This document shows, one piece after another, positions 9,257 through 17,531 of a stretch of DNA of 64,000 nucleotides. The DNA is from JAEUOS01 sp040382235. GTDB lineage: Bacteria > Pseudomonadota > Gammaproteobacteria > Burkholderiales > JAEUOS01. The stretch covers positions 1 to 64,000 of the forward strand of contig JBEIFV010000015.1 of the NCBI GenBank assembly GCA_040382235.1, written 5' to 3'. Numbering within the stretch: the stretch's first letter is position 1; the number at the start of each line of letters is the position of its first letter. The notes beneath the pieces are model-generated. The model saw only the letters and a program-made list of their open reading frames with translations. It was not told the origin of the DNA and did no database searches. The position numbers and the translations under genes are program-made.

Positions 9257-10060
9257 TCAAGGCCAGGAAGGAAGTGCGTCGACCAGTGCGGCGCGATCGA
9301 ACTGCATACGGAACACCGCCGGATCGGGCACGGCAAAATCGGCGAGCAACAACCCCGCCCTCGCCGCCGCAAGCTCGGGGGCCGTGGCCGACGCCTTGAA
9401 AGCGGCACGCAGTCGCTGCACCTCATCCTCGCGCAAGGCAGCGGTGGCGATGACCGGCGGCATCGGCGTCGGGTCGGTGCTGGCGACGATGCGAACCTGC
9501 GCGGCATATTCCGACTCGGTGTGACGGATCAGGTCATGCACATAGCCATCGAGCGGGCCGACGTCGATGCGATTCTCGGCGATGGCTTGGATGATGCCGC
9601 GCGCATTCACCAAGCCACCGGTGACGCTGGCATAGGGCTGCGGGCTTCCTGGATGCTGTATCAACAGGTGGTGGCGGAACGCGTAGTAGCCCGACTGCGA
9701 ATCCTTGAGCGTGTAGCCGGCGCGGCGGCCGAACGTGTCTTCGAGAGTCTTGAAAGGCGAGTTCGCGCCGACCACGATATCGGTGCAATACACCGCGCGA
9801 CCGCCATAGCGCGGCAGCGACGGCAGCGGCTGCGCCAGGATCACCGGCGGGGTCGCGCGGCGCGACAGGGGCAGGCCGCACATCATCACCGCGGCCAGGT
9901 CGTCACGCGCCCACAGATCGGACAGGACGTTTGGCGGGTCATGCGCGATGAGAGCCGCATCGACCCGCGAGCGCGCCAGCACCCAGCTGAAGAGCAGCGC
10001 CCATGCCGCCTTCGCGGCCGGCGTGACCGAATACATGCGGGCGTTGGCGATGAGGCTCAT
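9257..10060 (-). CDS. PhnD-like substrate-binding-fold protein lacking a signal peptide
   Basis: About 267 residues from MSLIANARMYSVTPAAKAAW. The pattern (MYSVTP at the start, PLSALWARxDLA-like segment as LSDLWARDDLAAVMMCGLP, VVGANSPFKTLEDTFGRRAGYTLKDSQSGYYAFRH, and the lobe-crossing region VGPLDGYVHDL) matches PhnD/phosphonate-type periplasmic-binding folds. No N-terminal hydrophobic signal is present, so it may be cytosolic and act as a sensor or enzyme accessory rather than a transport receptor. It sits 34 bases after the NMT1-like binding protein in the same operon, so a ligand related to the cluster's substrate is likely. An upstream in-frame extension would overlap that gene and is not favoured. 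Confidence 0.65.
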   Translation of the reverse strand: MSLIANARMYSVTPAAKAAWALLFSWVLARSRVDAALIAHDPPNVLSDLWARDDLAAVMMCGLPLSRRATPPVILAQPLPSLPRYGGRAVYCTDIVVGANSPFKTLEDTFGRRAGYTLKDSQSGYYAFRHHLLIQHPGSPQPYASVTGGLVNARGIIQAIAENRIDVGPLDGYVHDLIRHTESEYAAQVRIVASTDPTPMPPVIATAALREDEVQRLRAAFKASATAPELAAARAGLLLADFAVPDPAVFRMQFDRAALVDALPSWP

Positions 10061-10094
10061 GGGCGGATGCTGATCGAAATCGCGCGTCGCGGAC

Positions 10095-11126
10095 TCAAAG
10101 GCGCCGCAAGCTCGCGGCCGGCAGATAACTCGAGTCGAACAGACCATCAGGACTGACCGGGTTTTTGATGCCAAAGGCGCTCACCACCTGGTCGATGGTC
10201 GAATCCAGTCGTAGCTTGTTGATCGCCCCCAGGCCATTAGCCCTGGCTGACGGCGTCACCACCGCGCTATCGATGCACATCTTGAGCCGCTTCAGCTCCA
10301 TCGCGGTATCGATCAGCGGGTCGCGGTCCTTGACCGACAGCACCGCGCCATCGGGGTTGGCGATACTGTCCTTGATGGCGGCGGTGGTGCCACGCAGAAA
10401 CGCGCGCACGGCTTCAGGGTTGCCGCGCAAAAAGCGCGGGTTGACGATCACCACGCTGCTATAGAGATCGACACCGAAATCGCTGTATGGCATGACCACC
10501 ATATCTTCATCCCTGACACCTTGCGCGTTGAGCGACAGCTGACCTACGAAGCGAAAGGAGACGATGGCGTCGACCTGTCCCTTGACCAGCATCACTTCAC
10601 GCAATGACGGCTCCATCGACTTCCAGGGGGTCTTCGCCATATCGATACCGTTGGCCTTGGCGAACATCGGAAAAGCCTTGCGGCCGGCATCGAACACCGG
10701 GCCACCCATGGTCTTGCCGTTCAGGTCAGCCGGCTTGGCGATGCCGGATTTCTTCAGCGCGAACACCGCTGCCGGCAAGGTCTGGTAGACCATGTAGACC
10801 GCCACCGGGCGCGAATCCGGCGGCAAGCCCGGATTGTTGCCGATGAATTCGATCAGCGAATTGATGTCGGCGAAGCCGATGTCGTAGGCGCCGCTGGCCA
10901 CCCGCTGGATCGCCGCACCTGAACCGCTGCCGACATCGATGGCGACATCCAGCTTTTCGCGCGCATAGTGGCCATTGCGGTTGCCCACCAGAAACAATGC
11001 CGCCGGCCCTTCAAAGCGCCAGTCGAGCACGAACTTGATGCGCGTATTGCTTTGCGCGAAAGTCGGCAGCGGCGAAAGCAAGGCGGTGGTTGCGCTGGCA
11101 ACGAACTTGCGACGTGAAAATTTCAT
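10095..11126 (-). CDS. ABC-type substrate-binding protein, NMT1/SsuA-like
   Basis: About 343 residues beginning MKFSRRKFVASATTALLS, with a twin-arginine motif (SRRKF) and cleavage after TFA|QS, so export by Tat is plausible. The mature start IKFVLDWRFEGPAALFLVG, GSGSGAAIQRVASGAYDIGFAD and the PADLNGKTMGGPVFDAGRKAF region are typical of NMT1/THI5-like and SsuA/nitrate/taurine-type receptors, which deliver pyrimidine precursors, sulfonates or similar small compounds to ABC transporters. No permease or ATPase gene is next to it in the window. It follows the cupin gene by 20 bases in the same direction. Confidence 0.82.
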   Translation of the reverse strand: MKFSRRKFVASATTALLSPLPTFAQSNTRIKFVLDWRFEGPAALFLVGNRNGHYAREKLDVAIDVGSGSGAAIQRVASGAYDIGFADINSLIEFIGNNPGLPPDSRPVAVYMVYQTLPAAVFALKKSGIAKPADLNGKTMGGPVFDAGRKAFPMFAKANGIDMAKTPWKSMEPSLREVMLVKGQVDAIVSFRFVGQLSLNAQGVRDEDMVVMPYSDFGVDLYSSVVIVNPRFLRGNPEAVRAFLRGTTAAIKDSIANPDGAVLSVKDRDPLIDTAMELKRLKMCIDSAVVTPSARANGLGAINKLRLDSTIDQVVSAFGIKNPVSPDGLFDSSYLPAASLRRL

Positions 11127-11146
11127 GTGGGCTCCGGGCACGATGG

Positions 11147-11638
11147 TCAATTGGTGACGGTGGCGGCCTGCAATTCGAGGAGCTTCGCATCCTGATAGTG
11201 CGGCCGCTCGGGTTTTGCCTTGGACAACAGGGTTTGCACCGGGCACGGCACGTCGCCGTCGTTATTTATGTCGTGATACACAAAGGCCGGCACCGAGATC
11301 AGGTCCCATTTGTTGAGGCGTACTTCGACTTTCTCATCGCCGCGATAAACCGTCACCAGGCAGGTGCCGTCGAGGATGAAGAAGGTCTCTTCGACCTCGT
11401 GGCAATGCACCGGAATGCGATTGCCGGCCGGCATGGTCTGGACCGACATGGTGAATGCAACCGGCTGCACCGCGTTGGTCTCGGTGTGACCGACCGACCC
11501 CGACGCACCGATGTAACGGCGTTGCGAGCGCGCGAACTTCGGGTCTATCGCGGTCTCGAAGCCGAACACGGTCCAATCATCACGGCGGGTTTCAAAGCGC
11601 GCGGTACGCGCCTGGATTTCTTCGGCAAGGGTCATCAT
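11147..11638 (-). CDS. Cupin-domain protein
   Basis: 163 residues with a single cupin barrel. Motif 1 reads NRIPVHCHEVEETFFILDG (His-Cys-His and Glu as likely metal ligands, about residues 73-91); the second motif (VPAFVYHDINN) keeps one histidine. A strong ribosome-binding site (AAAGGAG) precedes two consecutive ATG codons at 11638 and 11635. Small cupins in catabolic operons may be dioxygenases, isomerases or simple binding proteins; the sequence does not decide between these. A 119-base spacer with a perfect palindrome separates it from the upstream iron-sulfur subunit gene, so it may also have its own promoter. Confidence 0.8.
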   Translation of the reverse strand: MMTLAEEIQARTARFETRRDDWTVFGFETAIDPKFARSQRRYIGASGSVGHTETNAVQPVAFTMSVQTMPAGNRIPVHCHEVEETFFILDGTCLVTVYRGDEKVEVRLNKWDLISVPAFVYHDINNDGDVPCPVQTLLSKAKPERPHYQDAKLLELQAATVTN

Positions 11639-11680
11639 CCATCTCCTTTATTGCGCCAGGTTGTGATCGAAAGTCAACGC

Positions 11681-11696
11681 AAGTGGCGTGCCACTT
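11681..11696. promoter_or_regulatory. Palindrome in the spacer before the cupin gene (candidate operator)
   Basis: AAGTGGC and GCCACTT form perfect arms around a 2-base centre. On the minus strand a TTGACA sits directly upstream of it, but I find no convincing -10 at the right distance. It may be a regulator site for the cupin-binding-protein half of the cluster or an mRNA hairpin in the spacer. Confidence 0.35.
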
Positions 11697-11757
11697 GTCA
11701 AGGTGTCGCCCACCCGAACGCAGCGCTGCAACGCGCGCAAGGCAAGGTGACGAATGT

Positions 11758-12252
11758 TCAGGCCGCACCCGGCACCCCGCTACGCTCGCGCAACACGCGC
11801 TGGATCGCGCGCACGATGCCCTGGTAGCCGGTGCAGCGGCACAGGTTGCCGGCCAGCTCAATCCGGATGCGCGCCTCGTCGGCATCCTTCACCAGATGCG
11901 GCAGGCGCTTGACGATGTCGCGCGCGGTGACCAGCATGCCCGGCGTGCAATACCCGCACTGCAGGGCATGCTCGGCGGTGAACGCGGCGCGCAATTGCGT
12001 CATCACTTCGTCGTCATCGAAACCCTCGATGGTGCGTACCGTCGCACCTTCGCAGCGCACCGCGAACTGGATGCAGGAGCGCGCCGGGGCGCCGTCGATC
12101 TCGATGGTGCAGGCGCCGCACACGCCGTGCTCGCAGCCCAGATGGGTTCCGGTCAGGCCCTCGTGCTCGCGCAGAAAATCCGCCAGATGGGTGCGCGGTT
12201 CGACCGCAGCCGACACCGGCTGGCCGTTGATGGTGAGATTGATGGTCTTCAT
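11758..12252 (-). CDS. [2Fe-2S] subunit of a molybdenum hydroxylase (CoxS/XdhA type)
   Basis: 164 residues, the normal length for a stand-alone iron-sulfur subunit. The plant-ferredoxin-type cluster ligands are C40, C45, C48 and C60 (GCEHGVCGACTIEIDG), and the second cluster ligands are C99, C102, C138 and C140 (CGYCTPGM and CRCTGYQG). It transfers electrons from the molybdenum site to FAD. The ATG overlaps the stop of the FAD subunit gene by 4 bases (ATGA), which shows translational coupling. The three-subunit enzyme hydroxylates a carbon next to a ring nitrogen, or an aldehyde, using water as the oxygen source. Confidence 0.95.
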   Translation of the reverse strand: MKTINLTINGQPVSAAVEPRTHLADFLREHEGLTGTHLGCEHGVCGACTIEIDGAPARSCIQFAVRCEGATVRTIEGFDDDEVMTQLRAAFTAEHALQCGYCTPGMLVTARDIVKRLPHLVKDADEARIRIELAGNLCRCTGYQGIVRAIQRVLRERSGVPGAA

Positions 12253-13055
12253 GCCTTGGCCTGTGCCACCGCGCGCTGCAAGGCCACGGCATGCATCTGG
12301 AATTCATAGGGTTCGTCGCAGCCGGCGGCGCGCACCTCGGCGGCGATCGCCGCGGCGTCTCCAGCCAGCACTGCGGCGATGTTCTTGACCAGGTGCGGCG
12401 TGCCGGCGGTGGCGCCGATGACCGCGCGGCGCACGCCGCGCGACGGGTCCTGCAGCACCGCGCCGATCGCCTCGGCGAATTCGCCCACCTTGCGGCAGAA
12501 CTTGTAGTAGCCGAACTTCGTGCCCGGCCCGCATTTGGGTATCCGCACACCGGTAAGGATTTCGTCATCCGCAAGCGCGGTGCTGAATGCCGCCTGCATG
12601 AAATCGCCACTGGCCACCTCGCGCCGGCCGCTCGGGCCCTCTATCAGGTACACGGCGTCCAGCAGCAACATGGTGGTGACCCAGTCGGCCGCAGGGTCGG
12701 CATGGGCGAGGCTGCCACCCAGCGTGCCGCGATTGCGCACCGCGCGGTAGGCGATATTGGCCGCGACATGCGGCAGCAAGCCTTGCGTCGGGTCGGCGAC
12801 GTGCCCGTCTTCGATCGCGGCATGGGTTACGCCGGCGCCAATGACCAGGGCTCGGCCTTCGTCGCGCACGCCGTTGAAGCCGGCGATCGCGTTCAAGTCG
12901 ACCACCGACGCCGGCTGCGCCAGGCGCAGGTTGAGCATCGGCCCGAACGACTGGCCGCCGGACATCGGCTTGGCCATGCCGCCACTGGCCACCAGTTGCG
13001 CCCAGGCCTCGGCCACGGAGGCCGGCCGCGTGTATTCGAAGGCCGCGGCTTTCAT
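12249..13055 (-). CDS. FAD-binding subunit of a molybdenum hydroxylase (CoxM type)
   Basis: 268 residues. FAD-binding motifs are MSGGQSFGPMLNLRLAQP (about residues 31-48) and TLGGSLAHADPAAD (about 111-124), the CoxM equivalents of AGGQSLIP and TIGG. It carries electrons from the iron-sulfur subunit to an acceptor. The start overlaps the large-subunit stop by 4 bases and its own stop overlaps the small-subunit start, giving order large-medium-small, which differs from the common medium-small-large order of CO dehydrogenase. Confidence 0.93.
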   Translation of the reverse strand: MKAAAFEYTRPASVAEAWAQLVASGGMAKPMSGGQSFGPMLNLRLAQPASVVDLNAIAGFNGVRDEGRALVIGAGVTHAAIEDGHVADPTQGLLPHVAANIAYRAVRNRGTLGGSLAHADPAADWVTTMLLLDAVYLIEGPSGRREVASGDFMQAAFSTALADDEILTGVRIPKCGPGTKFGYYKFCRKVGEFAEAIGAVLQDPSRGVRRAVIGATAGTPHLVKNIAAVLAGDAAAIAAEVRAAGCDEPYEFQMHAVALQRAVAQAKA

Positions 13056-15424
13056 GCGGCGCCTCCGGTGCGCGCAGCGGCAATCGCCGCCAACAGGCGC
13101 CTGGGGCTCATCGGGCTTTCGGTGATTTCCACGCCCATGTCATGCAGGGCATCGTTGATGGCGTTTGCGATCGCCGCCGGTGGCGCGATCGCCCCGCCCT
13201 CGCCGATTCCCTTCTGCCCGAACTCGGTGTAGGGGGAAGGGGTTTCGATGTGACCGATGCGAATCGACGGCACCTCGGGTGCTCCCGGCAGCATGTAGTC
13301 GGCCAGGGTGGAGGCCAGCGGCTGGCCGTTCTCGTCGAACGGCATTTCCTCATACAAGGCGGTGCCGATGCCTTGCGCGGTGCCGCCGATGATCTGGCCG
13401 TCGACCACCATCGGGTTGACGAGCACGCCACCGTCTTCGGCAATGGCGTAATCGAGGATCTCGACCGCACCCAGTTCGGTATCGACCGCCACCACAACCG
13501 CATGACAGGCATAGGAAAAAGTGCCGGTGTCGCGCCCGGCCTTGTAGCCGGCGATCACCTCCAGCCCGGCCGGATCGACGTCGGCCGGCAGCAACTGCGG
13601 CGCGCGGTGCCACACATGGGCGATATCGGCCAGCGACATGCGCGCAGCATCGCCTTCGAATACCTGCCCGCCCGACAGGCGGATCACCGCCACATCGCAC
13701 CCAAGCAGCTTGGCGGCGATCTGGCGCACCCGTTTGGCCATTTCCTTGCAAGCCGCCGCCACCGCGCCGCCGCTCATCACCATCGAGCGCGAACCCCAGG
13801 TGCCGGTGGAGAAGGGCGACTTGTCGGTGTCGCCATGCGACAGCCGCACTTTGGAGACGGCGATGCCCAGCACCTGATTGGCTACCTGCGCCATGGTGGT
13901 TTCCATGCCCTGGCCGTGCGAGTGGGCGCCGATGGCCAGTTCGAGCACGCCATCGGCGGTAAGCCGTGCGCGGCATTGCTCATGGCCGGGAACAATCGGC
14001 ACACCCCAGCCGAAATACACGCTGGTGCCATGCGCGGCCTGCTCGCAAAACACCGCGAAGCCCACGCCGATGCGCCGGCCGTCGGCCTCGCCGGCCTTTT
14101 GCCGCTTGCGCACGGCGTCGAGCCCGATCGCCTGGCGCGCCATCTCGAGCACGCGCGGATAGTCGCCGCTGTCGAAATGCTTCCTGGTGATGTTGTCGTA
14201 GGGCATTTCGGCGGCCTGCACCACGTTGCGCCGGCGCACCTCGATCGGCTCGATGCCGGCGGCGCGGCCGATCGCGTCGATCATCAGTTCGAGCGCGAAG
14301 CACACGCCGGTGCGCGCCACGCCGCGATACGGCAGGCTCGGCGGCTTGTTGGTGGCCACAGCCCAGGTCTTGCAGCGAAAGCGCTCCATCTTGTAAGGGC
14401 CGGGCAGGATCGAGGTGACCTGTGCTGCCTCAAGGCAGGCGGAAAACGGGTACGAGGAATAGGCGCCCGAATCGACTGTGGCTTCGCAATCGATGCCCAG
14501 CAGACGGCCGTCACGTTCGGCGTAGACGGTGATGTCATAGTCGTGCTCGCGGCAGTTGGCATTGGCAATGAGTTGCTCGCGCCGGTCTTCGATCCAGCGC
14601 AGCGGCCGCTTGAGTTTCATCGTCAGATAGGCCAGCACGATCTCTTCGGGCAACAGGATGCCCTTGTAGCCGAAGCCGCCGCCGACATCCGGCGCGATCA
14701 CGCGGATCTGCCCCTGATCCAGCCCCAGGCATTCCGCCAGGCCCTGGCGGTTCACATGCACCATCTGGGCCGAGGACCACATGGTCAGCTGCTCCAGGCG
14801 AGAATCCCACTGGCACACCACGCCGCGCCCCTCGAGCGGCGACATGCACTGGCGCGCGGTGCGGATGTGGCGCGTCAACTTGATCGGCGCGTTGGCAAGC
14901 GCAGCGATATCGTCGTCGACAAACGATTCCAGAAACAGGTTGTCGCCCCATTCCTCATGCACCAGTGCGGGGGGCGCCAGGCGCGCATCGCGCATGTCGA
15001 CCACCGCCGGCAGCTCCTCGATGTCGGCATAGACCGCCTGCGCCAGGTCTTCAGCCTGGGCGCGGGTGGGTGCGATGCAGGCGGCAATCAGCTCGCCCAC
15101 CTGGCGCACCTTGCCGCGCGCCAACGGCCACTGGTCGGAGGCCTTGAATCCCTTCAAACTGGACACCGCGCGAATCGGCTTGACCCCCGGCAGATCGTCC
15201 ATGGTGAACACCGCCGCCTCGCGCCCGGCCGGCTTCTCGATACCGGTCAACACGCCATGCGCGATCGGCGAACGGGCAAACGCCACATCCCACATGCCGG
15301 CCAGTCGCAGGTCGCCGACGAACTGGCCCTGCCCGGCCATCAACCGACGGTCTTCCTTGCGCGGCACGCTGGCGCCTACGCCCTGGGCGGCGCCCGCCAG
15401 GTGCTTCACATCGCTCTGGTTCAT
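13052..15424 (-). CDS. Molybdopterin-binding large subunit of a xanthine-dehydrogenase-family hydroxylase
   Basis: 790 residues. The N-terminal a/b hammerhead region (VGASVPRKEDRRLMAGQGQF), the GVVCQWDSRLEQLTMWSSAQ segment, the glycine-rich VIAPDVGGGFGYKG Moco motif and, near the C-terminus, GQKGIGEGGAIAPPAAIANA with the conserved active-site glutamate (GEGG) identify the family. Glutamate at this position acts as the base that activates the hydroxyl ligand of molybdenum. The substrate cannot be read from the sequence; the genomic company (cyclic-amide or ester hydrolase, DUF1116 protein) favours a nitrogen heterocycle. It overlaps both neighbouring genes by 4 bases. Confidence 0.94.
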   Translation of the reverse strand: MNQSDVKHLAGAAQGVGASVPRKEDRRLMAGQGQFVGDLRLAGMWDVAFARSPIAHGVLTGIEKPAGREAAVFTMDDLPGVKPIRAVSSLKGFKASDQWPLARGKVRQVGELIAACIAPTRAQAEDLAQAVYADIEELPAVVDMRDARLAPPALVHEEWGDNLFLESFVDDDIAALANAPIKLTRHIRTARQCMSPLEGRGVVCQWDSRLEQLTMWSSAQMVHVNRQGLAECLGLDQGQIRVIAPDVGGGFGYKGILLPEEIVLAYLTMKLKRPLRWIEDRREQLIANANCREHDYDITVYAERDGRLLGIDCEATVDSGAYSSYPFSACLEAAQVTSILPGPYKMERFRCKTWAVATNKPPSLPYRGVARTGVCFALELMIDAIGRAAGIEPIEVRRRNVVQAAEMPYDNITRKHFDSGDYPRVLEMARQAIGLDAVRKRQKAGEADGRRIGVGFAVFCEQAAHGTSVYFGWGVPIVPGHEQCRARLTADGVLELAIGAHSHGQGMETTMAQVANQVLGIAVSKVRLSHGDTDKSPFSTGTWGSRSMVMSGGAVAAACKEMAKRVRQIAAKLLGCDVAVIRLSGGQVFEGDAARMSLADIAHVWHRAPQLLPADVDPAGLEVIAGYKAGRDTGTFSYACHAVVVAVDTELGAVEILDYAIAEDGGVLVNPMVVDGQIIGGTAQGIGTALYEEMPFDENGQPLASTLADYMLPGAPEVPSIRIGHIETPSPYTEFGQKGIGEGGAIAPPAAIANAINDALHDMGVEITESPMSPRRLLAAIAAARTGGAA

Positions 15425-16689
15425 GCGGCCTCAACCTGCGGCAGGATCGGTGCCACCGCGTCGTGGCGCACGCCGTTGCGCAGGCAGAACGCCGGCGTCA
15501 GCAGGCGATCGGTGACCACCTGCGTGCCCTCGTTGTCGGACAACACGAAGCGCCCGCGCTCGTCGTTAAGCACCGATACATCGGCGGCCGCGCCCACACC
15601 AAGATGGCCGAGGTCGGCGGGCAGGCCGAAGATCTTCTGCGCGTTGCAGGTCGCCATCGCCACCACATGGTCGAGCGGCAGCTTCAATGCCAGCATCGTG
15701 GTCATGGCCGACACCAGCGAGAACTTCACCGCGCCGAAAAACATGTGCTCCTTGTCCGGATGCGAGTCGGGCGTGCCTGGGGCTTTGGGCTTGGGCACCG
15801 CGGTGTTGTAACCATGCATGTCGGCACCCAGGGTATCGGGCACGATACCGGCGTCGAGCGCGATGCGCGCCATCTTGTAACTGAAATGCGAGCCGTGGCC
15901 CACATCGACCTTTAGCCCCATGGACATGGCCTGCTTGACGATGTCGTGCACGCGTCCTTCGCGATTGACGAAGCCGCCGGGATGGCGGGTGAACGGGTGC
16001 GCCAGGATGTCGCCGGGTTTGAGCAGCCCCACCACCTGGTCGAGGATGGTGTCCGGATCGACCCCGTTGGTGCCTGATTCCGGCAGGGGCCACAATTGAC
16101 CGAAGTGTATGTACACCGGCAAATTCGCCTGGCGCCCGATTTCGGCCGACATGCGCATCACCTCGATACCCCAGCGCGCGAAGCCGCCCAGTTCGGCATG
16201 CGCCTTGAAGCCCTTGACGATGTCCGGGTTCTCGACCGCCGCCTTGACCGTGGCATCGATGTCGAGGCAATCCGGCTTGTACAGCGAAGGGTAGTAGTGC
16301 CCTTCCATGCCGCCCACCAGGTAGGCCGACAAATAGGCGTAAACGCGCGACTTCTTGGCCTTGACCACATATTCGCGAAACGCCGGCAGGGTCATGCACG
16401 AGGGGCCGCCCTGGTCCACCAGCGTGGTGACGCCGGAATCGACGCCGCACATGTCGGCTTCCAGTCCGAAGCGGCCGGTGACATGCTCGAACACATGGCC
16501 GTGGGTGTCGATCAGGCCCGGTGTGACCAGCTTGCCGCGCGCGCTGATGACCTGCCTGGCCGCCGACGGGGCGATGCTTTCCGCCACCGCGGCGATGCGG
16601 CCGTCCTTGATGGCGATATCGTGCACCGCATTCAAACCATGGGCCGGGTCGATCACCTGGCCGCCTTGAAGAAGGATGTCGTAGTTCAT
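15421..16689 (-). CDS. Amidohydrolase/deacetylase metallohydrolase (EF_0837-like)
   Basis: 422 residues of the dihydroorotase-like amidohydrolase superfamily. The first metal motif is LIDTHGHV (H63, H65); K162 in GFKAHAEL is a candidate carboxylated lysine bridging the two metals; later ligands fit VYIHFG, DVGHGSHF and LGADMHG. The VTTLVDQGGPS stretch near residue 90 is characteristic of the EF_0837/Atu3266 deacetylase-type branch, whose known members cleave ester- or amide-linked acetyl groups. Here it may open a ring or remove an acyl group after hydroxylation by the adjacent molybdenum enzyme. It starts 4 bases inside the gntR stop. Confidence 0.88.
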   Translation of the reverse strand: MNYDILLQGGQVIDPAHGLNAVHDIAIKDGRIAAVAESIAPSAARQVISARGKLVTPGLIDTHGHVFEHVTGRFGLEADMCGVDSGVTTLVDQGGPSCMTLPAFREYVVKAKKSRVYAYLSAYLVGGMEGHYYPSLYKPDCLDIDATVKAAVENPDIVKGFKAHAELGGFARWGIEVMRMSAEIGRQANLPVYIHFGQLWPLPESGTNGVDPDTILDQVVGLLKPGDILAHPFTRHPGGFVNREGRVHDIVKQAMSMGLKVDVGHGSHFSYKMARIALDAGIVPDTLGADMHGYNTAVPKPKAPGTPDSHPDKEHMFFGAVKFSLVSAMTTMLALKLPLDHVVAMATCNAQKIFGLPADLGHLGVGAAADVSVLNDERGRFVLSDNEGTQVVTDRLLTPAFCLRNGVRHDAVAPILPQVEAA

Positions 16690-17411
16690 GATTGCCTTTC
16701 CCGCCGGAGGGCCGGCTGTGTGTGCTGGCGTGCCGCTTCAGCCAGGCGATGCAGGGTCAAGTGGCGAATCTCGGCGCGCGAAGCGTCGATGTGCGCCTTG
16801 AGCAGCATTTCGGCGCGATCCTGCTTGCGCGCGAACAGGGCGCGCAATAGTTTCGCATGTTCATCGAAGGCCGCGGTGATGCGCCCCGGCTCGATGAAAT
16901 CGAGCCGGCGGATGACGCGGATGCGCTCGGTGATGTCGCGATGCACGCGCGCCATCTCGGCGTTGCCGGCATTGGCCACGAATGAGGCATGCAGGGCTTC
17001 GTCAGCTTGCGCCACCGCCTGCCCATCCAGGTTGCGCTGCGCTTCCGGCACCAGCCAGAAATCGCGCTGCGTGGAGAAATCGGGGAACGGATCCATCACG
17101 CAGATACGGCGGATCGCGATCAGCTCGAGATTGACGCGCAGGTCGTACAGATCCTGAAAGTAGTCGAGGTCGAGCGGGCGCACCTGCCAGGCGGCATGGC
17201 CGTCGCCTTTGACGAGGTAACCCTCGCGCGCCAGCATGTGCAGGGCCAGGCGCAGGGGCGTGCGCGACACGCCGAATCGCGTCGCCAGTTCGGATTCCGA
17301 GTAACGCTGGCCCGGCAGCATGCGGAAGTCGTAGATGTCGTCGCGGATGCGCCGATGCACCGATTCGGCAAGCGAGGACTTTTCCGGCGCCAAAGGCGTG
17401 ACCTGATTCAT
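16686..17411 (-). CDS. GntR-family regulator, FCD subfamily
   Basis: About 241 residues from MNQVTPLAPEK. The N-terminal winged helix contains YSESELATRFGVSRTPLRLALHMLAREGYL (residues about 37-66), the GntR recognition segment, and the C-terminal FCD effector domain follows (DLRVNLELIAI; HASFVANAGNAEMARVHRDI; EHAKLLRALFARKQDRAEMLLKAHI). FCD regulators bind carboxylate ligands at a metal site. The gene heads the nine-gene minus-strand cluster, overlaps the amidohydrolase by 4 bases, and has a promoter and a palindrome just upstream, so it probably controls the cluster and itself. The ATG at 17411 is chosen because upstream codons would cover the promoter. Confidence 0.93.
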   Translation of the reverse strand: MNQVTPLAPEKSSLAESVHRRIRDDIYDFRMLPGQRYSESELATRFGVSRTPLRLALHMLAREGYLVKGDGHAAWQVRPLDLDYFQDLYDLRVNLELIAIRRICVMDPFPDFSTQRDFWLVPEAQRNLDGQAVAQADEALHASFVANAGNAEMARVHRDITERIRVIRRLDFIEPGRITAAFDEHAKLLRALFARKQDRAEMLLKAHIDASRAEIRHLTLHRLAEAARQHTQPALRRERQS

Positions 17412-17460
17412 GAGCGCGAGGAAATTCGAGCGAGGGAGCTTTTGGGAGCCAAAAAAACAG

Positions 17461-17474
17461 ATCGGGATACCGAT
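17461..17474. promoter_or_regulatory. Candidate GntR operator palindrome
   Basis: ATCGG-GATA-CCGAT, perfect 5-bp arms around four bases, lies about 10 bases downstream of the -10 box of the minus-strand promoter, exactly where a repressor would block initiation. It is between two divergent genes and could serve both. Confidence 0.45.
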
Positions 17475-17483
17475 TGGAGTTTG

Positions 17484-17512
17484 AATATAATCGCAGAGCT
17501 TCAACCCGTCAA
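17484..17512 (-). promoter_or_regulatory. Promoter of the gntR-amidohydrolase-hydroxylase cluster
   Basis: On the minus strand, TTGACG (17512-17507) and TATATT (17489-17484) are separated by exactly 17 bases. It points towards gntR. The same AT-rich box reads TATAAT on the plus strand (17486-17491), so the divergent DUF1116 gene may share it, although I see no good plus-strand -35. Confidence 0.7.
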
Positions 17513-17531
17513 GCAATCCATCGAGTCGCCC

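Noticed and set aside
13142..15811. 889-codon open frame antisense to the molybdenum hydroxylase and amidohydrolase genes
   Set aside because: It crosses two genes with clear motifs on the other strand; its composition (His/Arg/Ala-rich) is that of an antisense shadow.
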